From Paludibacter jiangxiensis (lineage in GTDB: Bacteria > Bacteroidota > Bacteroidia > Bacteroidales > Paludibacteraceae), in the NCBI GenBank assembly GCA_945870155.1, contig CAMBSB010000023.1:1-46178 (forward strand): a DNA stretch of 46,178 bases. The letters are read 5' to 3'. The notes under the pieces are model-generated. The model made no database searches, had not been told where the DNA came from, and saw only the letters and a program-made list of their open reading frames with translations. Each line of letters starts with the position of its first letter. Positions within the stretch are counted from its first letter, which is position 1. Positions 25,406 through 34,702 of this stretch are shown here, one piece after another. The translations under genes and the position numbers were made by a program.

Positions 25406-25406
25406 T

Positions 25407-26642
25407 TTAAATAAGTTTTCTTTTCTTTTTCATATTTTTACCAATATCATTTCTCGCGGATATTATTCCTATAATCAATATGCCAAATAATATGCAAAAC
25501 TGACCTGTTATAAACATGTCGAATGTAGATTGATAAATACAAAGACCTATAACAAAGACTGAGAAGGCAAGTGTGTTTTTATCGGAAAGAAAAATTGGGT
25601 AAATATATAGAAATATTAGCAAAACTATTCCCACTATACCAAACTCCATGGTAGTTTGTATCAGTTGGTTATGACTGTCCAAATGTTTTGCTTTTATCCA
25701 TTGAAGTCTGTATTCTTCAGTTTGAAATTTTGCTCTCGAAATGTCAAAAAGTTCCTGAGCATTACTTATTCCATGTCCCCAAATGGGACTCTGCTTGATA
25801 ACATCCACTCCACTTTGCCACAAAAACCACCTGGGTTCTCCTTCAATCATTTTTTCAGAAATACGTTTATGAGTTGAAGCAATGCCTATTAACATAAAAG
25901 GAATAAGTAAGGCAACGATAATGCCAATAGTTTTTCGACGTTCCCATATTTCAAGAAATGTAAATCCTGCAAGTAATAAAATGCCAATTATAAATCCACT
26001 TCGACCTTCGGAAATTGATAATGTGCTGAATATTAATGTTAGAGCAGCAATATACAAATAACGCCACCACCATTTAATTCTACTCCACTGTCGGGTTAGT
26101 ATGTACCATATGCCAATAAGGGAAATGTTTAGATAAAAATTAAAAATCATGTGGGTATTCACATATTTACTTCTTAACAAATTAAACTCCTCAAATCGGT
26201 TAGGATGAGCTATAAAATCATTTATCCCAAATCGATAAAATAATAGATAAAAAATAGATAAAACAGATGTAATAACGAAACCATTAATGATATAGCTAAG
26301 TTTAAAATATTTATTAACACCAAAAAAACCAACTACTGCAAATCCAAGTAATCCATAACGTTTTTCCATTAAAATTTTTGTATATACAGGGGTGGAGTCG
26401 AATGGAATACTGATGAGAGCCAGCATGAAGAAAGCCAGCATGAATAAAAAATATATTCTTTTTTTGTCAAGTTTGATATGCTTCCATTTTTTATCGGTAA
26501 AAATCTCAATAAAATAAGAAACAAAAAACATATAAAAAGCAATTTTTGCCAGTGTGAAATCGCGTAATATTAAACTAGCCAAAACGCTAAGTAATGACAG
26601 TATATTGATAATGTTAATTGCCGTGAAAATATTTTTTTTCAT
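25407..26642 (-). CDS. O-antigen ligase / Wzy-type polymerase-like membrane protein
   Basis: A 411-residue polytopic inner-membrane protein with about ten hydrophobic segments. A large periplasmic loop carries the Wzy_C family signature: PRWFLWQSGVDVIKQSP, WGHGISNAQELF and HLDSHNQLIQTTMEFGIVG. Family members join or polymerise O-antigen, or link other sugars and proteins, so the exact reaction stays open. No glycosyltransferase cluster is adjacent. A basic tail (NMKKKRKL) ends the protein. Confidence 0.8.
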   Translation of the reverse strand: MKKNIFTAINIINILSLLSVLASLILRDFTLAKIAFYMFFVSYFIEIFTDKKWKHIKLDKKRIYFLFMLAFFMLALISIPFDSTPVYTKILMEKRYGLLGFAVVGFFGVNKYFKLSYIINGFVITSVLSIFYLLFYRFGINDFIAHPNRFEEFNLLRSKYVNTHMIFNFYLNISLIGIWYILTRQWSRIKWWWRYLYIAALTLIFSTLSISEGRSGFIIGILLLAGFTFLEIWERRKTIGIIVALLIPFMLIGIASTHKRISEKMIEGEPRWFLWQSGVDVIKQSPIWGHGISNAQELFDISRAKFQTEEYRLQWIKAKHLDSHNQLIQTTMEFGIVGIVLLIFLYIYPIFLSDKNTLAFSVFVIGLCIYQSTFDMFITGQFCILFGILIIGIISARNDIGKNMKKKRKLI

Positions 26643-26820
26643 GTTTGAATATTTTAGTTTTTGCTTTGACCCATTTTATAAATGCATTATATAATACTGA
26701 TATCTATTGCATTACAATTTTTTTTGAGAAACAATAGTTCTAACTTTTATACTAAATTAAATAGAATTGAAATAAAATCAAGTTTATTTTAAAAGTATAA
26801 TATTTATTGATGCCTACAAA

Positions 26821-26860
26821 CTCCCCTCTTTATTCCCCCTTTTCGGGGTTAGGGGGCAGG
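26821..26860. repeat. C/G-run palindromic repeat, copy 1
   Basis: CTCCCCTCTTTATTCCCCCT followed by TTTCGGGGTTAGGGGGCAGG. It matches 41281-41320 in order and orientation. CCCC pairs with GGGG, and the outer CTCCCC with the GGGGG run. It lies 22 bp past the stop of the minus-strand tag gene. Likely a dispersed intergenic repeat. Confidence 0.7.
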
Positions 26861-26882
26861 GCTTTGCGGCTTTTACATTTCT

Positions 26883-27437
26883 CTACTTACAACTGCAACC
26901 CTCCAAATGGTCATTAACCATACCGGCAGCCTGCATAAATGCATAACAAATTGTGGATCCAACAAATTTAAAACCTCTCTTTATCAAATCTTTGCTCATA
27001 GCATCCGATTCTGCTGAATTACAAGCTATTTCAGCATTGATTTTAGGATAATTTGTCAATGTATTGCCGTTCGTAAATTGCCAAATATACTTATCAAAAG
27101 ATCCAAATTCCTTTTGAATATTTAAAAAAGCTTTTGCATTTGTAATGGTTGCTCTGATCTTTGACTGATTACGAATAATTGAAGTATCAAGCAAAAGTTG
27201 TTGAACTTTATTTTCATCGAATAATGCAATTTTTTCAGGGTCAAACCCATCAAAAAGCAATCTGAAATTTTCGCGTTTATGCAATATTGTTTTCCAACTT
27301 AATCCTGCCTGAAAAGCATCTAACACCAAAAACTCAAATAATTTTTTATCCTCATGTAACGGAACGCCCCATTCATTGTTATGATAATCTATCATTAAAG
27401 AATCATTTGCTGGCCAGGTGCAATTATTTGTATCCAT
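26883..27437 (-). CDS. tag: DNA-3-methyladenine glycosylase I
   Basis: A 184-residue base-excision repair enzyme that removes 3-methyladenine from DNA. The zinc site of the Tag family is recognisable: C6 (NNCTW), H19 (DYHNNEWG), and the C-terminal H177 and C181 (VNDHLEGC). The catalytic acid is E35 in LFEFLVLDAFQAGLSW, and FVGSTICYAFMQAAGMVNDH near 159 matches the family end. Length is usual. It is divergent from the HD-domain gene at 27526, with about 90 bp between starts. Confidence 0.93.
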   Translation of the reverse strand: MDTNNCTWPANDSLMIDYHNNEWGVPLHEDKKLFEFLVLDAFQAGLSWKTILHKRENFRLLFDGFDPEKIALFDENKVQQLLLDTSIIRNQSKIRATITNAKAFLNIQKEFGSFDKYIWQFTNGNTLTNYPKINAEIACNSAESDAMSKDLIKRGFKFVGSTICYAFMQAAGMVNDHLEGCSCK

Positions 27438-27525
27438 ATTTTATGTTTTATTAAGTTCTATAATTAAAACAAAGCTTGCGTTTTCAGTGTTATCAATTTT
27501 AAATTACAACATACTTTGATTTAAA

Positions 27526-28065
27526 ATGATAGATCCAATTAAAATTATTGAAAAATATTACCCAAAAGATAGTGATATTTATTTTATATTACTCATTCAT
27601 AGCGAAAAAGTAAAAGAAAAAGCCCTCAGTATTGCCTATAGTAAACCCAAACTTAAACTTGATGTTGAGTTTATTGCTCAAGCCTCTATGCTCCACGACA
27701 TTGGTATTTTTAAGTGTAATGCACCACTTTTACAATGTAGAGGTACACACCAATATATAGAACATGGCTACTTAGGCGCCGACATTTTAAAAGCCGAGGG
27801 TTTACCTTTGCACGCTCTAGTAGCCGAAAGGCACACCGGCGTTGGACTTACCAAACAAATGATAATCGAAAATAATTTGCCTTTACCTCAACGCGATATG
27901 ATACCTTTGTCCTTAGAAGAACAAGTAATTTGCTATGCCGATAAATTTTATTCAAAATCAAAGTTAACCGATGCACATTCAGTTCAAAAAATCAGAAAAG
28001 ATTTAAGTCAATTTGGAGAATATCAAGTAGCTGTTTTCGATAAATGGCATACGCGCTTTGAATAA
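27526..28065 (+). CDS. HD-domain phosphohydrolase
   Basis: A 179-residue metal-dependent HD-superfamily protein. Likely ligands are H25 (LIHSEKVKEKAL), H57-D58 (ASMLHDIGIFKC), and later His in GTHQYIEHGYLG and AERHTGVGLTK, with a final Asp in VICYADKFYSKS. The family includes nucleotide and phosphate ester hydrolases, and the substrate here is unknown. Convergent with the DUF3078 gene 1 bp away. Confidence 0.85.
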   Translation: MIDPIKIIEKYYPKDSDIYFILLIHSEKVKEKALSIAYSKPKLKLDVEFIAQASMLHDIGIFKCNAPLLQCRGTHQYIEHGYLGADILKAEGLPLHALVAERHTGVGLTKQMIIENNLPLPQRDMIPLSLEEQVICYADKFYSKSKLTDAHSVQKIRKDLSQFGEYQVAVFDKWHTRFE

Positions 28066-28066
28066 A

Positions 28067-29509
28067 TTAATCAAGCAATCTATACGAAAAACCAAAACTT
28101 AATAATTCTTTAAATTGCAATTTCGCTTTTTCGCCAGGTTTCATAATTACCGTATTGTCATATCTCGGGTTAAGCGACAAACGTGTTGATAAATAGCGAT
28201 TTACGGCAAATACTCCTACAAGTTCCCAGTCAACTTCTACTTTTTCGTAATTGGTATAAAACAATAGTTTTGAATCTATTTGTATTTCACGCGAAGGGGA
28301 ATATGAGAATTGACCTCTAAATGAACTACCAAATTGACTTAACACATTTTCGCCTGCTTTTATCCCAAACAAATTTGGAGACACATTGATAATATCTTTT
28401 GCATAAATGTATTTAAATGATATTGGTGAAATCATTAGTGAAAATAATTTTTTGTACTTATAGTCAATCCCGGCACTTATATTCAAGCGCACTGGTGTTA
28501 AAAATGAAGCTTTCATTACTTTCGAATTTACTGCTTTATAATTGCTAAAAAGCTGGGTCGAAAAATCTACCGTGCCAGAATAAAACCAATTACCACCGGC
28601 TTTTATACCTAATTTGCTGTTTATTTTAAATATATCATCATTTGTATTAAAAAGTCTCAGCGTGTCCCCTTCTACAGTATTAAAACCGGCTCGCCATTCG
28701 GATGAGTTTTCCCACTGAATATTCTTTTTGTTGTCATAATTCATTTGACCATTTAAAATGCCCAATATAGCAACATTTTGATTTCCACCTTGATGCCAAT
28801 TTTTCGATACAAAGTTCTGAGTAAATTGTAACATGCTGTTTGCCTTATATTTCCATGGACTAATTATTAGTTTCTGTACTGTAAGTTTGCTGTTTTTGTT
28901 AAAACCGGAATTGTCAGCCAGTTGTACCCCTTCTATCTTTTTACTCGATATTATTCTGCTTTTAACAGCTTCTGTACCAGGCAAATTCTCTTCGTTATAC
29001 GCAAAAAAGTTGGGTTGTGCTGTTTTAAACTGATTGATTGTTTTTTGTCTCAAATCAGTTATAATGCTTTCTACACTGGGCACTATGAATGGCTCGTATA
29101 GGTTTTGTGTAAAACTTTTGGCCTGTATTGGAAAGAAATAGGTGTATTTGAAAACATTATTCTTCCAATCAAAATTCAAATCAGGCTTGCGAAGTACAAG
29201 GTTGATTAACAAGGGGTTGGACTTTAATAGCAAAGAGTCAACTTCGATAATACTTGTCTTGGCTATTATTTCACGAATTTGAGAAATAGTTGTTATTTGA
29301 ATATCAGGTCTTTGACTGGCAATGCTGTCAGTTAAAAGGCTGTCATTGTTTGTGGTATTTATGTCTTTTGCATTTTTAATAGCTATACTTTCCAAATAAG
29401 CTTCAAAATCTGTTTCTTTAACAATACTATCGGTTTGTACTGTTGCAAACAAATCGTAAACACTAAAAACATATATAACAACCAATATTAATCTTGAAAT
29501 CTTATGCAT
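28067..29509 (-). CDS. DUF3078 outer-membrane-type protein
   Basis: A 480-residue exported protein with a signal peptide (ISRLILVVIYVFSVYDLFA). The N-terminal 200 residues are variable. Residues about 235-480 match the Bacteroidetes DUF3078 domain: FVSKNWHQGGNQNVAILGIL, then NSSEWRAGFNT, LGIKAGGNWFYSGTVDFST and SPISFKYIYAKD, ending in a strand FGFSYRLLD. The alternating aromatic pattern suggests a beta-barrel. Function unknown. Confidence 0.8.
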   Translation of the reverse strand: MHKISRLILVVIYVFSVYDLFATVQTDSIVKETDFEAYLESIAIKNAKDINTTNNDSLLTDSIASQRPDIQITTISQIREIIAKTSIIEVDSLLLKSNPLLINLVLRKPDLNFDWKNNVFKYTYFFPIQAKSFTQNLYEPFIVPSVESIITDLRQKTINQFKTAQPNFFAYNEENLPGTEAVKSRIISSKKIEGVQLADNSGFNKNSKLTVQKLIISPWKYKANSMLQFTQNFVSKNWHQGGNQNVAILGILNGQMNYDNKKNIQWENSSEWRAGFNTVEGDTLRLFNTNDDIFKINSKLGIKAGGNWFYSGTVDFSTQLFSNYKAVNSKVMKASFLTPVRLNISAGIDYKYKKLFSLMISPISFKYIYAKDIINVSPNLFGIKAGENVLSQFGSSFRGQFSYSPSREIQIDSKLLFYTNYEKVEVDWELVGVFAVNRYLSTRLSLNPRYDNTVIMKPGEKAKLQFKELLSFGFSYRLLD

Positions 29510-29631
29510 AATTCGGTTTATGTTAATTCTATATCAGGTTAAATCTATATAATTTACGACAGTTTAAAACTATAGTAAATATTAAAAAAAATTTATAATT
29601 GTGGTTTTAAGCTTTTGAATACAATTAAAAA

Positions 29632-30969
29632 CTATACGTTTTCAAATCCAGAAGGTAGTCCTTTTGTACCTGTTTTCGCACCTAATTCCTTTATTTTTTC
29701 TGCAGTTCGGATAATATTCCCGGAACCATCTTTCATTTTTTTAATTGCATCGTCATAAGCATTCGAAGTACGTTCAATATTAGTTTTTATTTTTACCATA
29801 TCTTCGGTAAAACCAATGAATTTATCGTACAGTGAACCACTCAATCGGGCAATTTCTTGTGCGTTTTTAGTTTGATTCTCTTGTTTCCATATCGAAGAAA
29901 TGGTTCGTAAAGTAGCCAAAAGTGTTGTAGGACTTACAATTACAATTTTACGTTCCCAAGCATACGAAAAAATCTCACCATCGCCTTGTACTGCAACCGA
30001 AAATGAAGCTTCGATTGGCAGAAACATCAAAACAAAATCCGGTGTGTTCAGATTTTGTGCATTTTGATAATTCTTTTCGCTTAAAAGTTTTATATGATTG
30101 CGAATAGAATTAATATGTTCTTTTAAAAACAATATTCTTTGCTCTTCTTTTTCTGACGAAATAAAACGCTCATAAGCAACAAGTGATACTTTTGAATCGA
30201 TTATTAAATGTTTATTATCAGGCAAATGAATTATTATATCCGGACGTTGTACATTAAAATCGGCTCCATCAACCACTACTTCACGCTCATATTCTTGACC
30301 TTTTGTAAGGCCCGACCGTTCTAAAACACGCTCCAAAATTATTTCGCCCCAGTTTCCCTGCTTTTTTACATCGCCCTTAAGAGCTTTGGTCAGGTTATTT
30401 GCCTCTTCGCTTATACGTGTATTCAGTTCGGTTAATTTGCGAACTTCTTCACGCAAGCTGATTTTATCCCGCAATTCTTTGTCGTAGGTATCATCTACTT
30501 TTTTCTCGAAAAGCTGAATTTTTTCTTTTAATGGATTCAGTATCTCGTTGATATTCTTTAAATTAGACAAAGAAAACTCTTCCGACCTATTTTTCAATAT
30601 TTTATTGGCAATATTCTCAAATTCACTAGTCAACCTTTTTTGTAGATTTTCTATTTCCGTTTTTTGATTTTCAAGTTTTTCAAGTAAATATTCATTTGTT
30701 GCTTTCAAAGTCGCATTTTGAATTCCAAGAATGCTACATTCGCTCAAAATTTGTGCCAATTTATCTTGAATCTGCTCCAATTCTTTGGTCTTAATTCTCA
30801 ATGTTTCGCTTATAACAGACTTTTGTGTTTCAATTTCAGATTTTTCGGCAACTAGTTTCTTTTCAGCTTGTTGGTAGGCTTCTCGCATTGAATTTTGTTT
30901 CTTTGATGATATAAACCAAGCAAAAACAAACCCAATAACTAAAGTAAAAAACGAAATTATATAAATCAT
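29632..30969 (-). CDS. rmuC: DNA recombination protein RmuC homologue
   Basis: A 445-residue membrane-anchored coiled-coil protein with a nuclease-like RmuC domain, implicated in limiting DNA rearrangements. An N-terminal transmembrane helix (IISFFTLVIGFVFAWFI) is followed by a coiled coil to about 200. Then comes the RmuC core: KKQGNWGEIILERVLERSGL, VQRPDIIIHLPDNKHLIIDS and KVSLVAYERF, and later FVLMFLPIEASF and VIVSPTTLLATLRTI near 345. Length and layout are standard. Confidence 0.92.
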   Translation of the reverse strand: MIYIISFFTLVIGFVFAWFISSKKQNSMREAYQQAEKKLVAEKSEIETQKSVISETLRIKTKELEQIQDKLAQILSECSILGIQNATLKATNEYLLEKLENQKTEIENLQKRLTSEFENIANKILKNRSEEFSLSNLKNINEILNPLKEKIQLFEKKVDDTYDKELRDKISLREEVRKLTELNTRISEEANNLTKALKGDVKKQGNWGEIILERVLERSGLTKGQEYEREVVVDGADFNVQRPDIIIHLPDNKHLIIDSKVSLVAYERFISSEKEEQRILFLKEHINSIRNHIKLLSEKNYQNAQNLNTPDFVLMFLPIEASFSVAVQGDGEIFSYAWERKIVIVSPTTLLATLRTISSIWKQENQTKNAQEIARLSGSLYDKFIGFTEDMVKIKTNIERTSNAYDDAIKKMKDGSGNIIRTAEKIKELGAKTGTKGLPSGFENV

Positions 30970-31031
30970 ATTGTTTTTTATCTTTTAATTTTTAGCCCTA
31001 AATAATGTTAGAAATATAGCTTTTCAAGAGT

Positions 31032-31241
31032 TTAATCAAAAAGTGTTGGGTGGTCTTCATCAAACTTACGAAGTATGCTTATCATAAGTGTTTCACGGAT
31101 AAATCGGGATTTGTTTTTCACTTTGTATTTTGTAATGTATCTATTTAAAGCTCTGTTTTCATCATCGTTTAGCATAAATACATGTTGGTGAGTCCTTAAA
31201 GGTTTTAGCTTATTAACCGTCGGTTTTAGTTTCTTTGCCAT
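31032..31241 (-). CDS. Small ribbon-helix-helix-like protein
   Basis: A 69-residue basic protein. THQHVFMLNDDENRALNRYI and SRFIRETLMISILRKFDED give a strand-helix-helix pattern typical of Arc/MetJ-type DNA-binding proteins, with a variable N-terminal basic arm (KKLKPTVNKLKPLR). It is probably a chromosomal regulator; no toxin gene is adjacent. An exact -7 box lies upstream on the minus strand, divergent from yraN. Confidence 0.6.
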   Translation of the reverse strand: MAKKLKPTVNKLKPLRTHQHVFMLNDDENRALNRYITKYKVKNKSRFIRETLMISILRKFDEDHPTLFD

Positions 31242-31259
31242 AAATTTTGAATTTCATCG

Positions 31260-31267
31260 CAAAAGTA
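31260..31267 (-). promoter_or_regulatory. -7 box of the ribbon-helix-helix gene
   Basis: Reads TACTTTTG on the minus strand, an exact TAnnTTTG match, 18 bp before the minus-strand start. Confidence 0.5.
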
Positions 31268-31286
31268 ATATTAAAATGCTAAACTT

Positions 31287-31317
31287 GTTGATTTTGAGCA
31301 GAAAATTTGTAAATTTG
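31287..31317 (+). promoter_or_regulatory. yraN promoter
   Basis: GTTG at 31287-31290 and TAAATTTG at 31310-31317 with a 19-bp gap, a good match to TTTG / TAnnTTTG. It ends 41 bp before the start codon. Confidence 0.5.
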
Positions 31318-31358
31318 CCAATATTTATGGTTTTTAAAATCACTATAATTTTAAGTTT

Positions 31359-31724
31359 ATGGCCGATCATAATTTATTAGGTGAGCTCGGTGAACAAAGA
31401 GCCCAAGCATATTTACATTCGAATGGATATAAAATCAAGCATGTTAATTGGACGTTTGGTAAATTCGAAATTGATATTGTAGCCGAAAAAGATGGATGGC
31501 TAGTAATAGTGGAAGTAAAAACTCGCTCCACCGAATACTTTGAAGCGCCTCAAGAGGCCATTACCAATAAAAAAATCAGGAATATCGTACTTGCTGCTCA
31601 TGAATATATACAGGTTTTCGACTGGAAAGGGGAAACACGTTTTGATGTAATTTCTGTTATTCCTGTGGGTCAGAGTTTTAAAATTGATCATATTGAAGAT
31701 GCTTTTTTGGCTCCTGTAAATTAG
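31359..31724 (+). CDS. YraN-family (UPF0102) predicted endonuclease
   Basis: A 121-residue member of the UPF0102/YraN family, with a PD-(D/E)XK-like Holliday junction resolvase fold. Recognisable are LGELGEQRAQAYL at 7-19, FGKFEIDIVAEKDG at 33-46 (catalytic E37 and D39) and VIVEVKTRS at 49-57 (E52, K54). Its exact role in the cell is not settled. No signal peptide. It is a short single gene ahead of pyrE, from which it is separated by about 195 bp. Confidence 0.9.
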   Translation: MADHNLLGELGEQRAQAYLHSNGYKIKHVNWTFGKFEIDIVAEKDGWLVIVEVKTRSTEYFEAPQEAITNKKIRNIVLAAHEYIQVFDWKGETRFDVISVIPVGQSFKIDHIEDAFLAPVN

Positions 31725-31851
31725 GCGCAAAAACAAAAATTGTCGGTTTTTTTGCTTAATAATGACAATCTGGTTTAATAATGCGTTTTTCTGTGGCAAA
31801 AAAATGTTTTAAAATATAGATTTTTATTTTTATGGTATTAAATAGTTTGAG

Positions 31852-31859
31852 TACTTTTG
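31852..31859 (+). promoter_or_regulatory. -7 box of pyrE
   Basis: TACTTTTG matches TAnnTTTG exactly, 60 bp before the pyrE start; the -33 element is weak (no TTTG at 19-21 bp). The leader after it has no attenuator-like hairpin that I can see. Confidence 0.45.
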
Positions 31860-31919
31860 TAGCTCCAAAACCGAAAGAGAAATTTAATTGTTAGTTTTCT
31901 TTCATTAAACAAATTCATT

Positions 31920-32561
31920 ATGAAGTTATTAGAAAAACAAGTTGCTGAAAAACTTTTGAAAATTAAAGCTGTAAAACTACAACCAAACAACCCTTTCACT
32001 TGGGCATCTGGCTGGAAATCACCTATATATTGCGATAATCGCAAAACATTATCGTACCCACAAATACGCACTTATATCAAAGTTGAGATCTCACGTTTGA
32101 TACTTGAAATGTATCCCGATGTGCAGGTAATTGCAGGAGTAGCTACCGGCGCCATTGCTCAGGGAGCACTTGTTGCCGATGCATTGGGATTGCCATTTAT
32201 CTACGTTCGTCCTACACCAAAAGATCATGGATTGGAAAACATGATAGAAGGTGATCTGCGTCCCGGGCAAAAAGTTGTTGTGATTGAGGATCTTATTTCA
32301 ACAGGAGGCAGTAGTTTAAAAGCTGTAGAAGCCATTCGCAAAGATGGCTCTGATGTGTTGGGAATGATAGCCATTTTTACATATGGTTTCCCTGTTGCCG
32401 ACCAGAAATTTAAAGCTGCAAAAGTAAAACTTACTGCATTGTCAAATTACGATGCCGTACTAGCAGAGGCGCTAAGTATAAAATATATTACTGAAGCTGA
32501 TATGAGTACGCTCAAAGAATGGCGTGAAAATCCTTCTGAATGGAAATCTGAACTTAAATAA
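31920..32561 (+). CDS. pyrE: Orotate phosphoribosyltransferase
   Basis: A 213-residue enzyme of UMP synthesis: orotate plus PRPP gives orotidine 5'-phosphate. The PRPP-binding loop VVVIEDLISTGGSS is at 119-132, preceded by IAGVATGAIAQGALVADAL at 71-89 and FIYVRPTPKDHG at 93-104. Length is usual. It probably starts an operon with the SRPBCC and argH genes (gaps of 71 and 53 bp). Confidence 0.95.
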   Translation: MKLLEKQVAEKLLKIKAVKLQPNNPFTWASGWKSPIYCDNRKTLSYPQIRTYIKVEISRLILEMYPDVQVIAGVATGAIAQGALVADALGLPFIYVRPTPKDHGLENMIEGDLRPGQKVVVIEDLISTGGSSLKAVEAIRKDGSDVLGMIAIFTYGFPVADQKFKAAKVKLTALSNYDAVLAEALSIKYITEADMSTLKEWRENPSEWKSELK

Positions 32562-32632
32562 TTAATTTAGCTATTTTCAATTTTGTAAATATAAATGGTA
32601 TATAGTAAATTGTTAAATAGTAAATATAAAAA

Positions 32633-33049
32633 ATGACAACATACGAAAGCGATATAAAAACCATTTCTTCGTCGGAAGAAGTGGTTTTTGGTATACTGAG
32701 TGACCTAAATAACTTAGAAAAATTAAATAATACTCCTTCTTTAACTGATAAAATCAAAGACCTGACATTTGATGTTGATAGCTGCACTTTTTCAGTCGAT
32801 GGATTTGGTAAAGTTGGTTTTCGCATTTTGGAGCGTAACCCATTTAACCTAATTAAAATGGTTTCGGAAAATGCACCTGTACGTGTTTCAATAGAGTTTG
32901 TTATTTGTGGAATTGCTGAAAATCAGTCAACATTAAAATTGGTGTTATTGGCCGAATTACCAGCCATGATTAAAATGATGGTAGGAAATAAACTACAAGA
33001 TGGAGTAAATGCTATTGCTGAACTTCTGGCAAAAACCTTGAATCAGTAA
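32633..33049 (+). CDS. SRPBCC (START-like) family protein
   Basis: A 138-residue protein with the N-terminal signature of the polyketide cyclase/START-like fold (TISSSEEVVFGILSDLNNLE) and a C-terminal helix ending KLQDGVNAIAELLAKTL. The fold makes a hydrophobic ligand pocket. Ligand and role unknown; it is regularly placed next to pyrE in Bacteroidetes as far as I recall. Confidence 0.7.
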   Translation: MTTYESDIKTISSSEEVVFGILSDLNNLEKLNNTPSLTDKIKDLTFDVDSCTFSVDGFGKVGFRILERNPFNLIKMVSENAPVRVSIEFVICGIAENQSTLKLVLLAELPAMIKMMVGNKLQDGVNAIAELLAKTLNQ

Positions 33050-33102
33050 ATTCCCATTTTTAAAAATTGTAAATAGTCAATACATAAATAGTAAATTATT
33101 CT

Positions 33103-34437
33103 ATGGCAAAACTTTGGGAAAAAAACATACAGGTAGATGCTAAAATTGAAGCTTTTACTGTAGGGCGCGACCGCGAAATGGATGTGTTTTTGGCTAAGTA
33201 TGATGTGCTTGGCTCAATGGCGCATATCACCATGTTAGAGTCGGTCGGTCTGTTACAAAAAGATGAGTTGAATTTGCTTTTGGCTGAACTGAAATCTATT
33301 TACAAATTAGCTGATAATGCCAAATTCGATATAGACCCGGGAGTTGAAGATGTACATTCGCAAGTTGAATTGTTGCTGACAGAAAAGTTGGGCGATATTG
33401 GAAAAAAAATTCACAGTGGTAGGTCACGAAATGATCAGGTTCTTGTTGATTTAAAGCTGTTTGCTCGTGCTGAGTTAATTAAAATTGTTTCCAATGTTGA
33501 CGATTTGTTTGAAGTTCTTATCACTCAAAGCAATCAGTATAAAGATATTTTACTTCCCGGTTACACACATCTTCAGGTGGCCATGCCTTCATCGTTTGGG
33601 CTTTGGTTTGGGGCTTATGCCGAAAGTTTAGCCGATGATTTACAAATGCTATTGGCTGCTTGGAAAATAACCAACCGTAATCCTTTAGGCTCAGCTGCCG
33701 GATATGGTTCTTCATTTCCACTTAATCGTCAGATGACCACCGATTTACTGGGTTTTGACACGATGAATTATAATGTGGTTTATGCCCAAATGGGACGTGG
33801 AAAAATGGAACGCACTGTGGCAAATGCTATGGCTGCGGTGGCTTCTACTGTTTCAAAACTGGCGTTTGATGCCTGTTTGTTTAGTTCGCAGAACTTTGGT
33901 TTTATTCGTTTACCGAATGAGTTCACAACTGGTTCAAGCATTATGCCGCATAAAAAAAATCCGGATGTATTTGAAATTACACGTGCAAAATGTAATAAAT
34001 TACAATCTTTACCTCAACAAATTACACTCATAACTAATAATTTACCATCGGGCTATTTCCGTGATTTACAAATAATTAAAGAGGTTTTTATTCCTGCATT
34101 TAAAGAATTGAACGATTGTTTGGAAATGTCTGCATTGATGTTATCGCAGATTGAAATTAATAGTAAAATTTTGGACGATAATCGGTATGATTATTTATTT
34201 AGTGTGGAGGAAGTAAATAGATTGACTTTATCGGGTGTTCCTTTCAGAGATGCGTACAAGCAAGTAGGTTTGGAAATTGAAGCCGGGAATTTTAAACCAA
34301 ACAAATCAGTAAATCATACCCACGAAGGGAGTATAGGAAATTTGTGCAATGATGAAATCGAAGCATATAAAAATCAAATACTTACTCAGTTTAATTTTGA
34401 AAAAGTAATTCAGGCTGAAGAAAGACTGCTTTTGTAG
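33103..34437 (+). CDS. argH: Argininosuccinate lyase
   Basis: A 444-residue enzyme of the fumarase/aspartase superfamily that splits argininosuccinate into arginine and fumarate. The superfamily signature TGSSIMPHKKNPDVFE near 277-292 carries the catalytic Ser loop. HSGRSRNDQV near 105 and GYTHLQVAMPSSFG near 153 (catalytic His region) are also present. Length is usual. A strong terminator lies 60 bp downstream. Confidence 0.95.
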   Translation: MAKLWEKNIQVDAKIEAFTVGRDREMDVFLAKYDVLGSMAHITMLESVGLLQKDELNLLLAELKSIYKLADNAKFDIDPGVEDVHSQVELLLTEKLGDIGKKIHSGRSRNDQVLVDLKLFARAELIKIVSNVDDLFEVLITQSNQYKDILLPGYTHLQVAMPSSFGLWFGAYAESLADDLQMLLAAWKITNRNPLGSAAGYGSSFPLNRQMTTDLLGFDTMNYNVVYAQMGRGKMERTVANAMAAVASTVSKLAFDACLFSSQNFGFIRLPNEFTTGSSIMPHKKNPDVFEITRAKCNKLQSLPQQITLITNNLPSGYFRDLQIIKEVFIPAFKELNDCLEMSALMLSQIEINSKILDDNRYDYLFSVEEVNRLTLSGVPFRDAYKQVGLEIEAGNFKPNKSVNHTHEGSIGNLCNDEIEAYKNQILTQFNFEKVIQAEERLLL

Positions 34438-34496
34438 ATTTTAATTGAGCAAAGAACAAAGAATAAAGAAAAGTTCAGTTGTTGATTATAGAAAAT

Positions 34497-34552
34497 AAAA
34501 AATCTCTTATTCAAATTTCTATTTTAGAAAAATGAATAAGAGATTTTTTTTT
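34497..34552. terminator. Bidirectional terminator after argH
   Basis: Perfect 13-bp stem AATCTCTTATTCA (34501-34513) / TGAATAAGAGATT (34533-34545), preceded by A's and followed by seven more T's. On the minus strand it also ends in a U-run, so it can end both argH and the candidate small RNA. Confidence 0.85.
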
Positions 34553-34666
34553 GAAATTATATTCTCATTTATTTTTTTAAGACCTAAACTCTATAAAACG
34601 CGAAAGGTAGTCACGCTTGACTACCAATCTTTGTTAACCTTAAATCTAATACTATGAAAAAATCAC
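34553..34666 (-). ncRNA. Candidate small RNA opposite the argH-dnaE gap
   Basis: A minus-strand promoter (34671-34702) would start an RNA near 34665 that runs to the bidirectional terminator, about 165 nt in all, with no coding frame. Within it is a perfect 8-bp hairpin, TGACTACC/GGTAGTCA around a 4-nt loop (34606-34625). I cannot name a family. It could also be an unattached leader from a rearranged gene. Confidence 0.4.
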
Positions 34667-34670
34667 GATG

Positions 34671-34702
34671 CAAAGATAATGTGTATTATTTACACTTGCA
34701 AG
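34671..34702 (-). promoter_or_regulatory. Minus-strand promoter in the argH-dnaE gap
   Basis: On the minus strand CTTG (34699-34702) and TATCTTTG (34671-34678) are 20 bp apart, a close match to TTTG-N19-21-TAnnTTTG. No minus-strand gene follows before the terminator. Confidence 0.55.

Noticed and set aside
32585-33102. Similar A/T-rich leaders with TAAATAGTAAAT before the SRPBCC and argH genes
   Set aside because: Low-complexity spacer; similarity too weak to call a repeat or regulatory site.
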